Shown here in pieces: positions 3,426 to 5,282 of a DNA stretch of 5,282 nucleotides (the first letter of the stretch is position 1; every line of letters starts with the position of its first letter). The notes under the pieces are model-generated. The model was not told the origin of the DNA. It did no database searches and saw nothing but the letters and a program-made list of their open reading frames with translations. The DNA comes from an uncultured Collinsella sp. (lineage in GTDB: Bacteria > Actinomycetota > Coriobacteriia > Coriobacteriales > Coriobacteriaceae). The stretch lies in assembly GCA_900550835.1 (NCBI GenBank), contig URTP01000137.1, positions 1 to 5,282 of the forward strand, read 5' to 3'. The translations under genes were made by a program, and so were the position numbers.

Positions 3426-5282
3426 GACGACGCATCGCTGGGCGGTCGCTCGGCAAAACCCCGAGCTCGAAAAGGAGCTTTCGGCTGGCTTGGGCATACC
3501 CGGGCTGGTGGCGCGCATTATGGTCGCGCACGGCATTACATCCATCGAAGAAGGCCAACTGTTTTTGACGCCTTCGCTCGATCGCGACTGGGCGGACCCG
3601 CTCGTTATTCCGGGCATGGCGGTCGTCGCCGACCGCGTTGAGCGTGCTATTCACAGCCACGAGCGCATCGCCGTCTTTGGCGATTTTGACGTCGACGGCA
3701 TTACGTCGACTTGTCTGTTGACCGAGGCGCTACGTTCGTTTGGCGCCAACGTCACGCCGTTTATCCCGCATCGCTTTGACGAGGGCTACGGCCTGTCGCG
3801 TGCGGCGCTCGACCGCGTCAACGAGCTCGCCCAACCCAACCTGATTGTGACCGTCGATAACGGTATTGCCGCCAAGGAAGAGGTTTCCTATCTGGAGAGC
3901 CTGGGGATCGATTTGGTGGTCACGGACCATCACGAGCCCTCCGACCAGGTGCCGCAGGGCGTGCCCTTGACCGACCCCAAGCTCGAGGACGAGGGTCCCT
4001 CGCGTGAGCTTGCCGGTGCCGGCGTGGCACTCAAGCTGGTGCAGGTTCTGGGCGAGCGTTTGGGCAAGCCGTCGTATTGGCGTTCGCTGATAGAGGTCGC
4101 GGCGCTGGGCACCGTGTCCGACATGATGCCGCTCACGCCCGAGAACCGCGCGTTGGTCGCCGAGGGCATCCAGCAGATGCGCGTGACGGCTCGTCCCGGC
4201 TACATCGCGCTGGCAGCGCTCGCCAAGGCCGACCTCTCTAGCATTACGGCCGATGGCCTGTCGTTTTCGCTCATTCCCCGCTTGAACGCCGCCGGTCGCA
4301 TGGCCGATCCCAAGCTGGCGCTCGACCTGCTGCTTGCCCGCGATCCTATCGAGGCAAGCGCGCTGGCGGCCGAGCTCGAGGAGATCAACCGTCAGCGCCG
4401 CGAGATCGAAGCGGAGCTCACACGCGACGCCATGGCAAAGGTCGAGGAGACTTATGATGGCGGTCGCGCAATCGTCGTGGGTGGCGAGGGCTGGCACGAG
4501 GGCGTCAAGGGTATCGTAGCGAGCCGTCTGACCAACCGTTATCACGTGCCGGCGCTGCTCTTTTCGATCGAGGACGGCGTTGCACGCGGATCGGGCCGCT
4601 CGGTGGGCAAGGTCAACCTGTTCGATGCCGTAGAGCGCTGCTCGGATCTGCGGATTCGCCGCGGCGGGCATTCGGGTGCGGTGGGCGTGACCATCGAGGC
4701 GTCCAAGCTCGACGAGTTCCGTCGTCGCCTTTCGGCCGTGCTATCGGAGCTTCCCGCCGATGACTTTGAGGACACTGACGAGGTTGCCGCCACCGTTGAC
4801 CTCTCCGAGCTAAATATCGAGACTATCGAGCAGATTTCTCGTCTTGAGCCGTTTGGCCAGGGCAATAAGGTGCCGCTGTTGGCGGCCGAGGGCGTGACGA
4901 TGTGCGATCGCGCCGTGGTGGGCAAAACCGGCGAGCACATGCGCTTTGTGGCGACTGATGGCGCCGCGAGTGTGCCGGCCATCATGTTCCGCGTGCCGCA
5001 GATCGATAGGCTCATCAATTGCGACAGCGCCGTCGACTTGGTATTCGAGGCCGTGGCCGAGCATTGGCAGGGACGCGTGAAGCCCAAGCTCATGATCAAG
5101 GATGTCTTGGTGCGTGATACCACGGCGCCCAATATCGACGATCCGGCGTGCGAGCTTCGTCGCGGCGTGCAACCGGCGGACTTAGGCCCGCGCCTGGAGT
5201 CGCGTAAACGCGAGACGCTCGCCCAGCTTTCTTATACCGAGCTCACGCGCTCGCTTATCCATAGCTTTATCGGCTCGAACCA
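3412..5282 (+). CDS. recJ: Single-stranded-DNA-specific exonuclease RecJ, 3' end outside the window
   Basis: 623 codons are visible with no stop. RecJ degrades single-stranded DNA 5' to 3' in recombination and repair. The DHH domain shows GDFDVDG (90-96), TVDNG (147-151) and TDHH (171-174), the metal-binding core. LIPRLNAAGRM lies near 287-297. The DHHA1 half has GWHEGVKGIVASRL (about 360-373), GSGRS (393-397) and GGHSGA (418-423). The OB-fold region begins near LEPFGQGN (478-485) and ends around KPKLMIKDVLV. All catalytic motifs are present, so an active nuclease is expected. The ATG at 3412 was chosen because GGGGGTGG lies upstream and the N-terminus HRWAVARQNPELEKEL fits the family; an in-frame GTG at 3367 has a badly placed site. 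E. coli RecJ is 577 aa; here about 60 residues already follow the OB fold, so there is a C-terminal extension of unknown length. Confidence 0.95.
   Translation, partial: MSSLKTTHRWAVARQNPELEKELSAGLGIPGLVARIMVAHGITSIEEGQLFLTPSLDRDWADPLVIPGMAVVADRVERAIHSHERIAVFGDFDVDGITSTCLLTEALRSFGANVTPFIPHRFDEGYGLSRAALDRVNELAQPNLIVTVDNGIAAKEEVSYLESLGIDLVVTDHHEPSDQVPQGVPLTDPKLEDEGPSRELAGAGVALKLVQVLGERLGKPSYWRSLIEVAALGTVSDMMPLTPENRALVAEGIQQMRVTARPGYIALAALAKADLSSITADGLSFSLIPRLNAAGRMADPKLALDLLLARDPIEASALAAELEEINRQRREIEAELTRDAMAKVEETYDGGRAIVVGGEGWHEGVKGIVASRLTNRYHVPALLFSIEDGVARGSGRSVGKVNLFDAVERCSDLRIRRGGHSGAVGVTIEASKLDEFRRRLSAVLSELPADDFEDTDEVAATVDLSELNIETIEQISRLEPFGQGNKVPLLAAEGVTMCDRAVVGKTGEHMRFVATDGAASVPAIMFRVPQIDRLINCDSAVDLVFEAVAEHWQGRVKPKLMIKDVLVRDTTAPNIDDPACELRRGVQPADLGPRLESRKRETLAQLSYTELTRSLIHSFIGSN

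Noticed and set aside
3730..4671. Minus-strand reading of 313 codons opposite recJ
   Set aside because: Antisense shadow of recJ; His-, Arg- and Gln-rich low-complexity composition and no recognisable motif.

Overview
The window looks like chromosomal DNA of a GC-rich Gram-positive gut bacterium. The best guess is a Coriobacteriia member, Collinsella-like. That rests on strongly G/C-biased third codon positions, clear Shine-Dalgarno sites, and the mix of families present: PadR/HAAS pair, CutC, DUF4931, a divergent SBF transporter and RecJ. The taxonomy is a judgement by eye, not a search result.

Left end (1-409, minus strand): a PadR-family repressor gene, followed with a 14-nt overlap by the first 12 codons of a second gene that looks like a HAAS/DUF1700 membrane protein. 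A near-consensus sigma-70 promoter lies upstream of padR. An inverted repeat covering its -10 box is a good candidate for a PadR autoregulatory operator.

Intergenic 410-627: holds a small cluster of REP-like units (about 440-544) that share a GGGGACGT core and form hairpins. No coding gene was seen. The rest must contain the cutC promoter, which is not obvious.

Centre (628-2106, plus strand): a two-gene operon of a CutC-family TIM-barrel protein and a DUF4931 protein of the GalT/HIT superfamily (CPFC and HPHMQ motifs). The two genes are 3 nt apart, and the second starts with GTG. The pairing suggests sugar-phosphate or nucleotide-sugar chemistry more than copper handling.

Convergent to this (2137-3135, minus strand): an SBF/BASS-family transporter whose usual sodium-binding residues appear replaced.

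Right end (3136-5282): a 224-nt divergent spacer with a perfect TATAAT box and a leader hairpin. A 21-codon upstream ORF follows; its stop overlaps the start of recJ, and a CCCC/GGGG hairpin inside it could mask the recJ ribosome binding site. recJ then runs off the window after 623 codons, already longer than the E. coli protein, so it carries a C-terminal extension.

No tRNA, rRNA, CRISPR array, intact insertion sequence or phage gene was seen. The least ordinary parts are the recJ leader arrangement, the REP-like cluster, the diverged transporter and the cutC/DUF4931 pairing.
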